From: DASYTH01 sp035762905
Lineage (GTDB): Bacteria; Actinomycetota; Actinomycetes; Mycobacteriales; Pseudonocardiaceae
Direction of reading: 5' to 3'
Assembly: GCF_035762905.1 (NCBI RefSeq)
Contig: NZ_DASUCC010000030.1
Location: forward strand, 1 to 23,917
DNA length: 23,917 bases
Each line of letters begins with the position of its first letter. Position 1 is the first letter of the stretch. The notes below the pieces were generated by a model. That model was not told the DNA's origin and made no database searches. It saw nothing but the letters and a program-made list of their open reading frames with translations. Positions 8,191-16,754 of the stretch are shown here, one piece after another. A program made the translations under genes and the position numbers.

Positions 8191-8204
8191 TTTAAACGTT
8201 TCAA
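8191..8204. promoter_or_regulatory. candidate LacI operator O3
   Basis: TTTAAACGTTTCAA is the best palindrome of the three, with the AAACGTT core at 8194-8200. It abuts the ribosome binding site of the first permease. Core centres of the three sites are 108 and 84 bp apart, compatible with repression by looping. Confidence 0.55.
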
Positions 8205-8218
8205 GAAGGTGGACAACG

Positions 8219-9178
8219 GTGACCATCGCCCCGACCGACCGGCGTCAGGCCCCGGTCGCTGTCGCGCCCGCCGGTCGTGGTCGCGGCAGTGCTCCGGCCG
8301 GTCGCCGCCGGGTCGGCCCGCCGTGGTGGTTCGCGGCGCCGGCGATGCTGTTGTTCGCCTTCGTGGTGCTGGTGCCGAGTGCGCGCGGGGTGTACTACGC
8401 GTTCACCGACTGGGACGGCCTGGACCCGGACTACTCCTTCATCGGGCTGGGCAACTTCGCCACCATGGTCGGTGATCCCGTTGCGCTGCAGGCGATCTGG
8501 CACACGCTGGTGATTGCCGTTGCGATCACGGTGATCCAGAACGGAATCGGGCTGCTACTGGCGCTGGGGGTCAACAGTGCCATCAGGTCGCGCAACCTGC
8601 TGCGGGTGTTCCTGTTCGCTCCGGCGGTGATCACCCCGATCGTGACCGCCTACCTGTGGCGCAACCTGCTCGGCCCGGACGGCGCGGTCAACAGCCTGCT
8701 CGGCGCGGTCGGGTTGGACTCCTGGCAGCAGGATTGGCTGGGCGACCCGCAACTGGCCCTGTGGTCGGTGGTGGGGGTCGTGGTGTGGCAGTTCGCCGGT
8801 TACTCCATGGTGATCTTCCTGGCCGGGTTGCAGTCGATTCCGCGGGAGATCTACGAGGCCACGGCCATCGACGGGGCCGGCCCGGTGCGGCGGTTCTGGT
8901 CTGTCGTCGCACCGTTGCTGGCCCCGGCGTTCACGGTCAACCTGATGCTGTCGATCATCGGCGGGATCAAGCTGTTCGATCAGGTGTACGCGTTGACCGG
9001 CGGCGGACCCGGGCACGCCACCGACACCATCTCGACGCTGATCTACACGGACGCGTTCACCCTTGGCGAGTTCGGCTACAGCATCGCGCTCGCGGTGGTC
9101 CTCACGATCATCGTGGCGGTCGCCTCCGCCGGGCAGTACCTCGTGCTGGCCCGCAACGAGAAGAGGGCGGCGGCATGA
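8219..9178 (+). CDS. ABC sugar transporter permease (MalF/UgpA type)
   Basis: 319 residues from a GTG preceded by AAGAAGG. After a Pro/Ala/Arg-rich cytoplasmic tail (1-35) come about six membrane helices (first ~36-55; others near 95-118, 125-148, 178-204, 235-258, 285-308). The EAA loop that contacts the ATPase is EIYEATAIDGAGPVRRFWSV at ~210-229, with the conserved Gly of AIDGA. A carbohydrate uptake (CUT1) subfamily permease. Its stop overlaps the ATG of the second permease (ATGA at 9175-9178). First gene of the divergent operon. Confidence 0.93.
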   Translation: MTIAPTDRRQAPVAVAPAGRGRGSAPAGRRRVGPPWWFAAPAMLLFAFVVLVPSARGVYYAFTDWDGLDPDYSFIGLGNFATMVGDPVALQAIWHTLVIAVAITVIQNGIGLLLALGVNSAIRSRNLLRVFLFAPAVITPIVTAYLWRNLLGPDGAVNSLLGAVGLDSWQQDWLGDPQLALWSVVGVVVWQFAGYSMVIFLAGLQSIPREIYEATAIDGAGPVRRFWSVVAPLLAPAFTVNLMLSIIGGIKLFDQVYALTGGGPGHATDTISTLIYTDAFTLGEFGYSIALAVVLTIIVAVASAGQYLVLARNEKRAAA

Positions 9179-10014
9179 GCGGAGCTGGCGGATTGAACCG
9201 GTACCGGGTGCGCACGTTCGGGTTGGAACTCGTGATGATCGCCGTCGCCGCGGTGATCGGCTTCCCGATCTACGTGCTGGTCAACCTCGCCGTGCGGGCG
9301 CCGTCGGACGCCTCCTCGCCGATCCGGCCGACCACCTCGCCCACTCTCGACAACTTCACCGAGGCCTGGCAGCAGGGTGCGCTCGGCGGCGCGCTGATCA
9401 ACAGCGCTCTGGTGACCGCCGGCAGCGTGATCATCGTGCTGGCCGTCTCGTCGCTGGCCGCCTACCCGCTGGCCCGGGTGACCGCCCGCTGGTCCCGCTG
9501 GACGTTCCTGGTGATCATGCTCGGTCTGGTGCTGCCGTTCCAGTTGGCCGCTTTGCCGCTGTATCAGACGATGCGCGATCTGGGCCTGCTGGGCACGGTG
9601 TGGTCGCTGATCCTGTTCTACTCCGGGCTACAGGTGCCGTTCACGGTCTTCCTCTACGTCGCGTTCCTGCGGACGCTGCCCCGCGACTTCGAAGACGCCG
9701 CGCTCATCGACGGTTGCACGCCGCTGCAGGGTTTCCGGTTCGTGGTGTTCCCGATGCTCAAGCCGGTCACGGTGACCGCGTTGGTGCTCAACGCGGTCGC
9801 GGTGTGGAACGACTTCTTCACCCCGCTGCTGTACCTGTCCGGCAGCACCCAGCAGACCATGCCGGTCGCGATCGCCGGTTTCGTCGGCCAGTTCGTCACC
9901 GACTGGAACCTCATCTTCGCCGCACTGGTGATCAGCATCGTGCCGATCGCGGTCGTCTACTTCGCGCTGCAACGCAGCATCATCAACGGTTTCGCCGGAG
10001 GGCTGCGGGGATGA
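9175..10014 (+). CDS. ABC sugar transporter permease (MalG/UgpE type)
   Basis: 279 residues, starting in a 4-nt overlap with the preceding permease, so the two are translationally coupled. Helices lie near 15-38, 73-99, 109-128, 142-163, 198-215 and 245-266. The EAA loop is DFEDAALIDGCTPLQGFRFV at ~171-190. Pairs with the upstream permease to form the membrane channel of a CUT1 importer. No ATPase gene accompanies them in the window, so a shared multi-sugar ATPase of the MsiK kind is likely used. Confidence 0.93.
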   Translation: MSGAGGLNRYRVRTFGLELVMIAVAAVIGFPIYVLVNLAVRAPSDASSPIRPTTSPTLDNFTEAWQQGALGGALINSALVTAGSVIIVLAVSSLAAYPLARVTARWSRWTFLVIMLGLVLPFQLAALPLYQTMRDLGLLGTVWSLILFYSGLQVPFTVFLYVAFLRTLPRDFEDAALIDGCTPLQGFRFVVFPMLKPVTVTALVLNAVAVWNDFFTPLLYLSGSTQQTMPVAIAGFVGQFVTDWNLIFAALVISIVPIAVVYFALQRSIINGFAGGLRG

Positions 10015-10114
10015 CCACCTGGAAGCTCGAACCGTCCAGCGCGGGAGTCACCCTGCGGCCGGCGTCCGGCCAGCACACCGTCAATGCCGTCGCACCTTCC
10101 TCACAGGAGACACC

Positions 10115-11380
10115 ATGAAGAAAATCCCCCTGGCGGCCGCGATCAGCGTCCTCGCCATGCTCGCCGCGGCCTGCGGCGGCGGCACCAACGCCGGTTCCGG
10201 TGCCGCCGCGGGTGAAGACGCCACCCTCACGCTCGCCTCGGTGGACCAGGGTTCGGTCGAGGACGTGGTGAAGGCGTTCGAGGCGGCCAACCCCGGCGTC
10301 AAGGTCAACTTCAGCACCAGCGGCGCCGACCAGTACCAGCAGCAGATCCGCACCCAACTGTCCTCGGGCACCGCCCCCGACGTGCTGTCGGTCTGGCCGG
10401 GCAACGGCAACCCCGGCGCCACCCACGTGCTGGCCAAGCCCGGTTACCTGCGTGACCTGTCCGATCAGCCGTGGGCCGCCAAGTACCCCAACGCCATCAA
10501 GAGCGTCGCCCAGTACGAGGGCAAGACCTACACCGCCATCTTCGGGGTCAACGGCATCGGCGCGGTCTACAACCAGGAGGCGCTGACCAAGGCCGGGCTC
10601 ACCGCACCGGGCACCTGGACCGAGCTGCTGAACTTCTGCCGCGCCGCCGCGGCGAAGGGGACGCCCGCGTTCGCGCTGGGCATCCAGGACAAGTGGGTGA
10701 CCCAGATCGTGCTCTACGCGCTTGTCGCCACCACCGTCTACGGCCCCGACCGCGACTTCGACAAGAAGATGCAGGCCAAGCAGGCGAACTTCGCCAACTC
10801 GGCATGGACCGCCGCCATGGCCAAGTACCAGGAGATGGACCAGACCGGCTGCTTCCAGAAGAACCCGCTCGGCACCAGCTACGAAGCCAGCCAGGAACTC
10901 GCCGCCACCGGCAAGACCCTCGGGCTGGTCCAGGGCAACTGGGTGATCGCCCTGCTCAAGAAGCAGAACCCGAACGGCACGTTCACCCTCAAGCCGCTGC
11001 CGGCCACCGACGACACGGCCGGCTTCCTCATGCCGGGTGCGGCCGGCGCCGGATACGGCATCAACGCCAAGGCGAAGAACCCCGAGCTCGCGCTGAAGTT
11101 CGTCAACTACGTGATGTCTCCGGAGGGCATGAACCTCTACGTGAAGAAGCAGGGTGGCCTGCCCGCGCTGCCGGACACCGGCTTCGCCGTCGATGCTTCC
11201 CTGACCGAACTGTCCAAGTTCCTCACCAGCGACCGGACCGTGCCGTTCATGGACCAGCTCTGGCCCAACGCCAAGGTGCAGCAGACCATGCTCACCGGGC
11301 TGCAGGAAATCTTCAGCGGACAGTCCACTTCGGACAAGATGCTCACCGCGATGGACACCGACTATCAGTCTGGAGCGTGA
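10115..11380 (+). CDS. ABC transporter sugar-binding lipoprotein (family 1 solute-binding protein)
   Basis: 421 residues. N-terminal lipoprotein signal MKKIPLAAAISVLAMLAAAC with the lipidated Cys20, followed by a flexible Gly/Ser linker. The mature part is a two-lobed binding protein (ADQYQQQIRTQLSSGTAPDV, GKTYTAIFGVNGIGAVYNQE, AKNPELALKFVNYVMSPEGM). It captures the substrate outside the membrane and delivers it to the permeases. AGGAG lies at 10105-10109, six nt before the ATG. A 100-bp gap with a small GC hairpin (10057-10071) separates it from the permeases, which could allow separate expression level. Ligand is inferred to be a rhamnoside or glucoside from the neighbouring hydrolases. Confidence 0.92.
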   Translation: MKKIPLAAAISVLAMLAAACGGGTNAGSGAAAGEDATLTLASVDQGSVEDVVKAFEAANPGVKVNFSTSGADQYQQQIRTQLSSGTAPDVLSVWPGNGNPGATHVLAKPGYLRDLSDQPWAAKYPNAIKSVAQYEGKTYTAIFGVNGIGAVYNQEALTKAGLTAPGTWTELLNFCRAAAAKGTPAFALGIQDKWVTQIVLYALVATTVYGPDRDFDKKMQAKQANFANSAWTAAMAKYQEMDQTGCFQKNPLGTSYEASQELAATGKTLGLVQGNWVIALLKKQNPNGTFTLKPLPATDDTAGFLMPGAAGAGYGINAKAKNPELALKFVNYVMSPEGMNLYVKKQGGLPALPDTGFAVDASLTELSKFLTSDRTVPFMDQLWPNAKVQQTMLTGLQEIFSGQSTSDKMLTAMDTDYQSGA

Positions 11381-11384
11381 CCCC

Positions 11385-14300
11385 GTGCGTAGGTCAGCGG
11401 GACTCGTGATGGCCCTGACCCTCGTCATGACACAGGTACTCGGCGGCACCCCGGCCGCCGCGCACGACGGCCAGCCCAACGTGAAGGTGGTCAATCTCCG
11501 GGTGGACGGCCGGCCGGACCGGCCGTTGGGGATCGACGACGTCAACCCGGTGTTGTCGTGGCAGATGGTCGAGACCCGGCGCGCGGCCGACCATCCGTGT
11601 CAGCGGCGCGATGTGCGGCGGTCCTGTCCGGCCGATCGTCAAGTGGCCTATCAGGTTCAGGCGGCGACGAGTGAGGGGAATCTCAGGCGTGGCCGGTTGA
11701 TCTGGGACTCGGGCATGGTGGAGTCCGCCGTGCAGTCCGGTGTGCGCTATGCCGGGCGGGCGTTGGCCTCGCGCGGGCGGGTGGTCTGGCGGGTCCGGGT
11801 CTGGGATGCCGACCGGCGGGCGTCGGACTGGAGCGAGCCGTCGTCGTGGGAGATGGGTCTGCTGGCGCAGAGCGACTGGGGATCGGCCCGGTGGATCGAG
11901 TATCCCGGTCGGTCCGAGGCGCAGCCGATGCCGATCTTCGCCCGTCAGTTCACCGTGGACCGCCGCAGGCAGGTTGCCGGGGCTCGGCTTTACCTGTCCG
12001 GGGTGGGGCTGCACCTGCCGACCCTCAACGGCCGGGCGCTGTCCGACGAGGTGCTGGCCCCGGGCAACGCCAACTATCAGCTCTCCAGCGAGTATCGCAC
12101 CTACGACATCACGGACGAGTTGCGCACGGGCGGCAACACGCTGGGTGTGCGGCTGGGCAACGGCCCGGCCTATGTCCGGCGCAGCGTCACCAACCCGGCC
12201 GTCGGCCGCACGGCGCCGTATTCGTGGTGGCAGAGCCAATTCAAGGGTGCCGGCACCCTGGTCGCCGACGCGACACCGGATGCCACGACGGTGCGGCTGG
12301 ACGACGTCGCCAACTACCATGTCGGCGGCACGATCAACATCGACACCGGCGGCGGCGGCGACAATCTGGAGTCGCGGGTGATCACCGCGATCGGCACCGC
12401 GGGCGCGGACGGCACCGGGATCACGTTCACGCCGGGTCTGGCCAAACCGCACACCACGGGTGCGGCGGTGACGGGATCTGGCAACAACATCGCGGCGACC
12501 GATCCGAGTGCCGGCGCGGCGGTCACGCCCCGCCTGATCGCGCGGCTGGAGATCTCCTACACCCACGGTCCGGTCGACGTGATCGTTTCCGACCGCGGTT
12601 GGCGTACCGCGCTCGGTGCGCTGGTCACCGATGCCTGGTATTCCGGTGCCGACTACGACGCGCGCCGCGAGCAGGTCGGCTGGGACGCTCCCGGTGCCGA
12701 TCTGTCGGCCACCGCGAAGCGTCGGGACGGTTCGGACATGGGCTGGGTGGACGCCGGGATCGCGCCGCCGCCCAATCTGGCCACCCGGCTCGTCGCCCGC
12801 ACCGCGCCGCCGGTCAAGGCGGTCGAGACGTTCCGGCCGGTGTCGGTGACCAATCCGGCGCCGGGCACCTGGGTGTTCGACTTCGGGCAGAACATCGTCG
12901 GCTGGCCCCGACTGCGCCTGGACGGCACCGTCCCGAGTGGAACCACCATCCGGATGTCGCCCGCCGAGTCGCTGGCCGCCGGTGGCACCGTGGACCAGGC
13001 CTCGCTGATGGGCGGTGGCGGTGGCCGCGGCCGGGACCTGTTCAACACCTACACCGCCGCCGGACTTGTCGGGGAGACCTGGCATCCGGACTTCAACTAC
13101 TTCGGCATGCAGTGGATCCAGGTCACCGGCCTGCCGGAGGGCTACACGCCCACCGCCGACCTGATCACCGGGATTCGGCTGCAGGCGGACACGCCGGTGG
13201 CCGGTGCGGTCAGCACCTCCAACGCCCGGATCAACCGGATCCACACGATGGCCCGGTATTCGTTCGCGGGCAACATCATGTCGGTGTTCACCGACTGTCC
13301 TGGCCGGGAAAAGCTGTCCTACCCGGCGGACTACACGATGCCGATGGGCGCCATTCACCGCAACCACGACCTCGCGGCGTTCCTGCGGACCACGATGCGG
13401 CATCTGGTCGAGGGACAGTCCGTGGCGGACAGTCCGATGTTCGGCAACGTGGCGCTGAAGACCCCGGTCTACGACTGGGGCTACACCGGCCGGTTCGGTG
13501 ACGAGATCAACTGGGGTGACGCGATCATCCTGGTGCCTGCGTTGCTCTACGAGCTCTATGGCGACACCGAGACCATGGCCCGCTACTACGACCGGATGGT
13601 CGACTTCGCCGACTACATCCAGCGGCAGAAGGTCGGCACCGGCGCCGACGCGCACATCGTCGATGCCGCGCTGGCCGACTGGGTCTCCGCCGAGCAGACC
13701 TCCGGCCGGATCACCGGGACCTGGGGCTACTACACCATGATCGGCAAGCTGGCCACGATGGCCGAGCTGACCGGGCACGCCGAGGACGCCGCGCGGTACC
13801 GCACCCTCGCCGGTGAGATCAGGACCGCGTTCAACGCCCATTTCTACAACCAGCAACTGCGCCGCTACACCGCCGACGGCAACGCCGGGACCACCGGCGC
13901 CACCCAGACCGCACAGGCGCTGGCGCTGGATGCCGGGCTGGTCCCGGACACCGAACGGGCGGCCGTGCTCGACGCGCTGGTCGAGCTGGTCTACGCCTTC
14001 CACCCCAACGGCGACGGCCCGCACTTCAGCGGCGGCACCATCGGCATGGCTCCCACCGTCCGAGCCCTGGCCGCCGCCGGCCGCGACGACGTCCTGTGGG
14101 ATCTCCTGCAGGAGGACGAGCAACCCGGCTACGGGTTCTTCATGGAGTCCACCGTCGCCAACCCGGGCGGCATGACCACCATGGGCGAGCGCTGGAACCG
14201 CGGCGACTCCAAGAACCACATGATCCTCGCCCAGATCGAGGAGTGGTTGCACACCGGGCTGGCCGGCATCCGCGAGGCGGGTGGCTCCACCGCCTACCGC

Positions 14301-14579
14301 GCGCTGGTCATCCAACCCAAGGTGGTCGGCGACCTCACCTCGGTGACGGGCAGCTATCAGACGCCGCACGGCCTCGCGCGGTCGGAGTGGACCAAGAGTG
14401 ATCGGCGATTCCGGTTGACCGTCCAGATCCCGGCGAACACCACCGCCGAGGTCTGGGTGCCGAACCAGACCGGGCGTCCGGTCGTGGCCTCGCATCGGGC
14501 CACCTTCCTGCGCGTCGACGGCAACCACGCCGTCTACCGCGTCCCGTCCGGCTCGTTCACATTCGTGGCGGCAACCTAG
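11385..14579 (+). CDS. secreted GH78 alpha-L-rhamnosidase
   Basis: 1064 residues from GTG 11385; GGAG at 11372-11375 lies inside the end of the binding-protein gene, so the two are coupled. Signal peptide 1-26 ends in PAAA-H. Domain order follows bacterial GH78: N-terminal Ig-like region ~33-160, rhamnosidase N domain ~165-420 with an inserted small module at ~291-378, concanavalin-like domain ~475-600, (alpha/alpha)6 barrel ~605-955, and C-terminal beta domain ~965-1064. In the barrel, TDCPGREKLSYPADY (636-650) is the family signature with the candidate general acid Glu642. GERW with Glu935 (near MTTMGERWNRGDSKNH) matches the second catalytic glutamate. It removes terminal alpha-L-rhamnose from glycosides. 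Outside-cell action is inferred from the signal peptide. Confidence 0.92.
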   Translation: MRRSAGLVMALTLVMTQVLGGTPAAAHDGQPNVKVVNLRVDGRPDRPLGIDDVNPVLSWQMVETRRAADHPCQRRDVRRSCPADRQVAYQVQAATSEGNLRRGRLIWDSGMVESAVQSGVRYAGRALASRGRVVWRVRVWDADRRASDWSEPSSWEMGLLAQSDWGSARWIEYPGRSEAQPMPIFARQFTVDRRRQVAGARLYLSGVGLHLPTLNGRALSDEVLAPGNANYQLSSEYRTYDITDELRTGGNTLGVRLGNGPAYVRRSVTNPAVGRTAPYSWWQSQFKGAGTLVADATPDATTVRLDDVANYHVGGTINIDTGGGGDNLESRVITAIGTAGADGTGITFTPGLAKPHTTGAAVTGSGNNIAATDPSAGAAVTPRLIARLEISYTHGPVDVIVSDRGWRTALGALVTDAWYSGADYDARREQVGWDAPGADLSATAKRRDGSDMGWVDAGIAPPPNLATRLVARTAPPVKAVETFRPVSVTNPAPGTWVFDFGQNIVGWPRLRLDGTVPSGTTIRMSPAESLAAGGTVDQASLMGGGGGRGRDLFNTYTAAGLVGETWHPDFNYFGMQWIQVTGLPEGYTPTADLITGIRLQADTPVAGAVSTSNARINRIHTMARYSFAGNIMSVFTDCPGREKLSYPADYTMPMGAIHRNHDLAAFLRTTMRHLVEGQSVADSPMFGNVALKTPVYDWGYTGRFGDEINWGDAIILVPALLYELYGDTETMARYYDRMVDFADYIQRQKVGTGADAHIVDAALADWVSAEQTSGRITGTWGYYTMIGKLATMAELTGHAEDAARYRTLAGEIRTAFNAHFYNQQLRRYTADGNAGTTGATQTAQALALDAGLVPDTERAAVLDALVELVYAFHPNGDGPHFSGGTIGMAPTVRALAAAGRDDVLWDLLQEDEQPGYGFFMESTVANPGGMTTMGERWNRGDSKNHMILAQIEEWLHTGLAGIREAGGSTAYRALVIQPKVVGDLTSVTGSYQTPHGLARSEWTKSDRRFRLTVQIPANTTAEVWVPNQTGRPVVASHRATFLRVDGNHAVYRVPSGSFTFVAAT

Positions 14580-14631
14580 CCGTCAGAACATGCTGTCCAT
14601 TTCGGACACTGTGAACGCAAGGAGGATCCGC

Positions 14632-16668
14632 ATGCCGAACAGCAGTGGATTCAGCGCATACCCGGCGCGCACCAAGCGCCGATGGAAGACCCTCCGGATG
14701 GTCACCGCCATGGCGGTGACCGCGGTGGTGGCCGTCGCGGCTCCCGCTACCGCGACGGCCACCGCCGCCGAACTGCCCACCTGGCCGGCCAACCCGGACT
14801 GGCAGCGCCTCGTGCCCGCCCCAACCAGCAATGCCGTGCGGCCGGTCGGCGTGGTCCGCACCCACGGATCGGTGACCAACCCGGGGGCGTTGACCGGCCA
14901 GAGCAGCGGGTCGGCGGTGCTGACCGTCCCGTCCGGGGGCGCGCCGGCCATCGTGGTGCTCGATTTCGGCAAGGAGGTCGGCGGCAACCCCTTCCTCACT
15001 GTGTCCGCCGCGTCGGCGGCCTCGACCACGGTCCGGGTGGCGACCAGCGAGGCGCTGCCGTTCCTGACCAGGGCCACGAACGGCTTGTACAACAACGACA
15101 ACGGCTCGGTGGTCACGTTTTCGGTCACCGGACCACGCACCTACACCGGTGGCCTGCGCGGTGGTTTCCGGTTCGCGGCCATCCAGCTGACCTCGCCCGG
15201 CACGCTCACGCTGAGCGCCGCCGGGGTGAACTTCGCCGCGTACCGGGCGACTCCGGACCGGTACCAGGGCTACTTCATCTCCAGCGATGACCAGTTGAAC
15301 CGGATCTGGTACGCCGGGGCCTACACCGCGCAGCTGGACATGGTGCCCGCCGGCGTCGCGCCCTGCTTCCGGGCGCCGGTCATCTTCGACGGCGCCAAAC
15401 GCGACCGGGCCATCTGGTCCGGCGACCTGATGATCACCGACCCGGTCGCGCTGCTGTCGATCGGCACCAACGGCGTGCCCTACATCAAGGGCTCCATCGA
15501 CAGCATCATGAACCTGCAATCCGCCAGCGGCCGGCTGACCAGCGCGGTCGGCTTCCGTGGCTGCGGCGCGTTCGACTACGCCGTCACCTACTCCGCCTAC
15601 TCGGCGATCATCGCCATCCAGTACTACCGCTACACCGGCGACACCGCCTACCTCACCGCGCTGCGCCCGAGACTCGAGGCGGCCACGGCATTCCACGCGA
15701 CGAGGCTGAACGCCAACGGTCTGGTCGTGACCGGCGACCCGGACTACTGGCAGACCCGGCAGAACGGCGAGGTCACCGAGTACAGCCTGGCCTACTACGA
15801 ACTGCTGCAGAACATGATCTGGCTGGAGACCCGGATCGGCACCCCGGCCCGGGTCACCGAGTACACCACCAAGGCCGCCGCACTCAAGACCGCGATCAAC
15901 GCCCGGCTGTTCAACACCACCGCCGGCCTGTACGTGCACACCGACACCCGGCGCACGGTGTTTCCGTTGGATGCCAACGTCAACGCCATCCGCCTCGGCG
16001 TCGCGCCCGCGGAGCGGGTGGCGGGAATCCTGGCCTACTTCCGGGATCGCTGGCAGGCGCACGGCAGCCAGATCTCCCAACCGGCACCGAGCATGGCCGA
16101 CCCGGGCGGGCACACCATCGAGCCGCTCAACAACACCTGGGAGGTGATGGCCCGGTTCCACAGCAACGACACGGGCGGCGCGCTCGAGCTGATCCGGCGC
16201 CACTGGGGCATTCAGGTCGACCCCAACAGCGGCTACTACACCGGCACGTTCTGGGAGTTCGTCGGCAGCAACGGCCTGCCCACCCGCGGCTTCGACAGCC
16301 TCGCCCACGCCTGGGGAGCCGGCCCGACCCAACTGCTCACCGAATCCGTCCTCGGCGCGACCCCCGTCGACCCCGGCTACACCACCTGGCAGGTCAAACC
16401 CCAACCCGCCACCCTCGCCTGGGCACAAGGACAGGTCCCGACCCCGCGCGGCCCGCTCGCGGTCCGGTGGGCCCAGGACACCGCCGGCCAGTTCCACCTC
16501 CAGGTCGTCTCCCCGGCCGGCACCGGCGGTGAGGTGTGGGTCCCCCTCGCCTCGACGGCCGGCACCAGCACGGCACTGACCGCGGGCGCCACGTTCCTGC
16601 GCCGCACCGGGAACTACGACGTCTATCGGGTCGGAGCCGGAACGTTCGAGTTCAGCTCCGCCCCCTGA
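14632..16668 (+). CDS. secreted GH78-like six-hairpin glycosidase
   Basis: 678 residues. The start is fixed by AAGGAGG at 14619-14625, six nt before the ATG. A long n-region with KRRWK and a hydrophobic core to ~46 form an export signal. A beta domain (~50-200) precedes an (alpha/alpha)6 barrel (~210-575) and a C-terminal beta domain (~576-678). Barrel motifs IFDGAKRDRAIWSGD (251-265) and YYTGTFWEF (535-543, Glu542) identify the rhamnosidase superfamily. It lacks the Ig-like and extra N domains of the upstream enzyme, and the usual RDER/REK glutamate is an Arg (KRDRAIW). It may therefore use a different acid or cleave a different alpha-sugar linkage. Lies 52 bp after the GH78 gene in the same operon. 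Confidence 0.85.
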   Translation: MPNSSGFSAYPARTKRRWKTLRMVTAMAVTAVVAVAAPATATATAAELPTWPANPDWQRLVPAPTSNAVRPVGVVRTHGSVTNPGALTGQSSGSAVLTVPSGGAPAIVVLDFGKEVGGNPFLTVSAASAASTTVRVATSEALPFLTRATNGLYNNDNGSVVTFSVTGPRTYTGGLRGGFRFAAIQLTSPGTLTLSAAGVNFAAYRATPDRYQGYFISSDDQLNRIWYAGAYTAQLDMVPAGVAPCFRAPVIFDGAKRDRAIWSGDLMITDPVALLSIGTNGVPYIKGSIDSIMNLQSASGRLTSAVGFRGCGAFDYAVTYSAYSAIIAIQYYRYTGDTAYLTALRPRLEAATAFHATRLNANGLVVTGDPDYWQTRQNGEVTEYSLAYYELLQNMIWLETRIGTPARVTEYTTKAAALKTAINARLFNTTAGLYVHTDTRRTVFPLDANVNAIRLGVAPAERVAGILAYFRDRWQAHGSQISQPAPSMADPGGHTIEPLNNTWEVMARFHSNDTGGALELIRRHWGIQVDPNSGYYTGTFWEFVGSNGLPTRGFDSLAHAWGAGPTQLLTESVLGATPVDPGYTTWQVKPQPATLAWAQGQVPTPRGPLAVRWAQDTAGQFHLQVVSPAGTGGEVWVPLASTAGTSTALTAGATFLRRTGNYDVYRVGAGTFEFSSAP

Positions 16669-16678
16669 CGGGACCAGG

Positions 16679-16722
16679 GCTGACCGGGGGTCAGCGGCGG
16701 GGGCGATGACCTCGCCCCCGCC
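16679..16722 (+). terminator. two back-to-back hairpins after the GH78-like gene
   Basis: First hairpin: GCTGACC-GGG-GGTCAGC (16679-16695). Second, starting at the next base: 11-bp perfect stem with arms 16696-16706 and 16712-16722 around TGACC. No T-tract follows. They begin 10 nt after the stop codon of the GH78-like gene and precede the truncated paralogue, so most operon transcripts probably end here. Confidence 0.7.
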
Positions 16723-16754
16723 TGGTCGTCTGCTCGAAGGAGAGTGAGATCGCC

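Noticed and set aside
10057..10071. GGCCGG-CGT-CCGGCC hairpin before the binding-protein gene
   Set aside because: Only 6 bp in GC-rich DNA; kept as a remark on possible expression tuning, not as a terminator.
11394..14528. 1044-residue open frame antisense to the GH78 gene
   Set aside because: Composition is Arg/Gly/Val/His-rich and low in hydrophobic cores; it is the usual antisense shadow of high GC at third codon positions. The plus-strand protein has clear family motifs.
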